Shown here piece after piece: positions 13,864 to 13,984 of a stretch of 13,984 nucleotides of DNA. Within the stretch, counting starts at the first letter, position 1. Each line of letters starts with the position of its first letter. The stretch is from PSLL01 sp964389705 (lineage in GTDB: Bacteria > Desulfobacterota_D > UBA1144 > Nemesobacterales > CSP1-2), in NCBI GenBank assembly GCA_964389705.1, contig CAYMEO010000069.1, forward strand, positions 1-13,984. The letters run 5' to 3'. Below the pieces are notes generated by a model. The model was given only the letters and a program-made list of their open reading frames with translations, was not told where the DNA came from and did no database searches. Position numbers and translations under genes: made by a program.

Positions 13864-13984
13864 CTTCTACCCTAGGTCTCAATATATTGTTCTGACCGAT
13901 AAATCACTAAAATCAGATTCACAGTATTTGGTGTATAAAAAATCACCACGCACAATATTATGTAGAAAGATGTGAAAAAACACT
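13864..13984. other. Gene-free end of the window
   Basis: AT-rich DNA after the Rieske ferredoxin gene. The only structure I see is TGGTG (13929-13933) facing CACCA (13944-13948) across a 10-base A/T loop, too weak to call a terminator. No gene can be supported. Confidence 0.4.

Noticed and set aside
1..13984. Mobile element, CRISPR array, tRNA or phage remnant
   Set aside because: No terminal inverted repeats with a transposase, no regular direct repeats, no cloverleaf pattern and no integrase-like protein were found on either strand.

Overview
The window reads as chromosomal DNA of a Gram-negative bacterium, moderately AT-rich and fairly gene-dense. The inner-membrane TolQ-TolR-TolA set implies an outer membrane. 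The Fe-S genes are of the SufBCD-SufS-SufU type with an Rrf2-family regulator, a layout seen in several uncultivated or delta-proteobacterium-like lineages. No marker in the window fixes the phylum, so I do not name one. I see no rRNA or tRNA, CRISPR array, insertion sequence, phage gene or integration site.

Layout. (1) 1-1313, minus strand: a short-chain dehydrogenase/reductase gene followed 38 bases later by a small exported protein, probably one transcript. (2) 1314-1449: divergent intergenic region with a perfect palindrome. (3) 1450-2613: a membrane-anchored family 2 glycosyltransferase of the HpnB/CrtQ kind. It is followed by a 209-base stretch with repeated AATCCGAA motifs and a doubtful small ORF. 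(4) 2823-5041: tolQ-tolR-tolA, tightly packed, with no tolB or pal after it. (5) 5107-6985: a histidine-phosphatase gene and a class V aminotransferase-fold gene whose product lacks the cysteine-desulfurase cysteine. (6) 6986-7617: an 11-bp hairpin, a small unknown helical protein with a very strong ribosome binding site, and the control region of the suf cluster. (7) 7618-13415: rrf2-type regulator, sufB, sufC, sufD, sufS, sufU, a complete SUF Fe-S assembly machine. (8) 13546-13863: a Rieske-type ferredoxin, then 121 bases without a gene.

How it works together. SufS takes sulfur from cysteine onto Cys380. SufU, a zinc-site protein, relays the persulfide, and the SufB-SufC-SufD complex, driven by the SufC ATPase, builds the cluster. 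The three-cysteine Rrf2 protein upstream probably binds an Fe-S cluster and adjusts transcription to cluster supply. The Rieske ferredoxin may be a client of the pathway or an electron donor to it. TolQRA form the proton-driven motor that keeps the outer membrane joined to the cell during division.

Most of the window is well-understood housekeeping biology. I did not find a clear undescribed system. The least explained items are the 86-residue protein before the suf genes, the stable hairpin in front of it, the palindrome and paired TTGACA boxes before the regulator, the AATCCGAA repeats before tolQ, and the Rieske ferredoxin beside suf.
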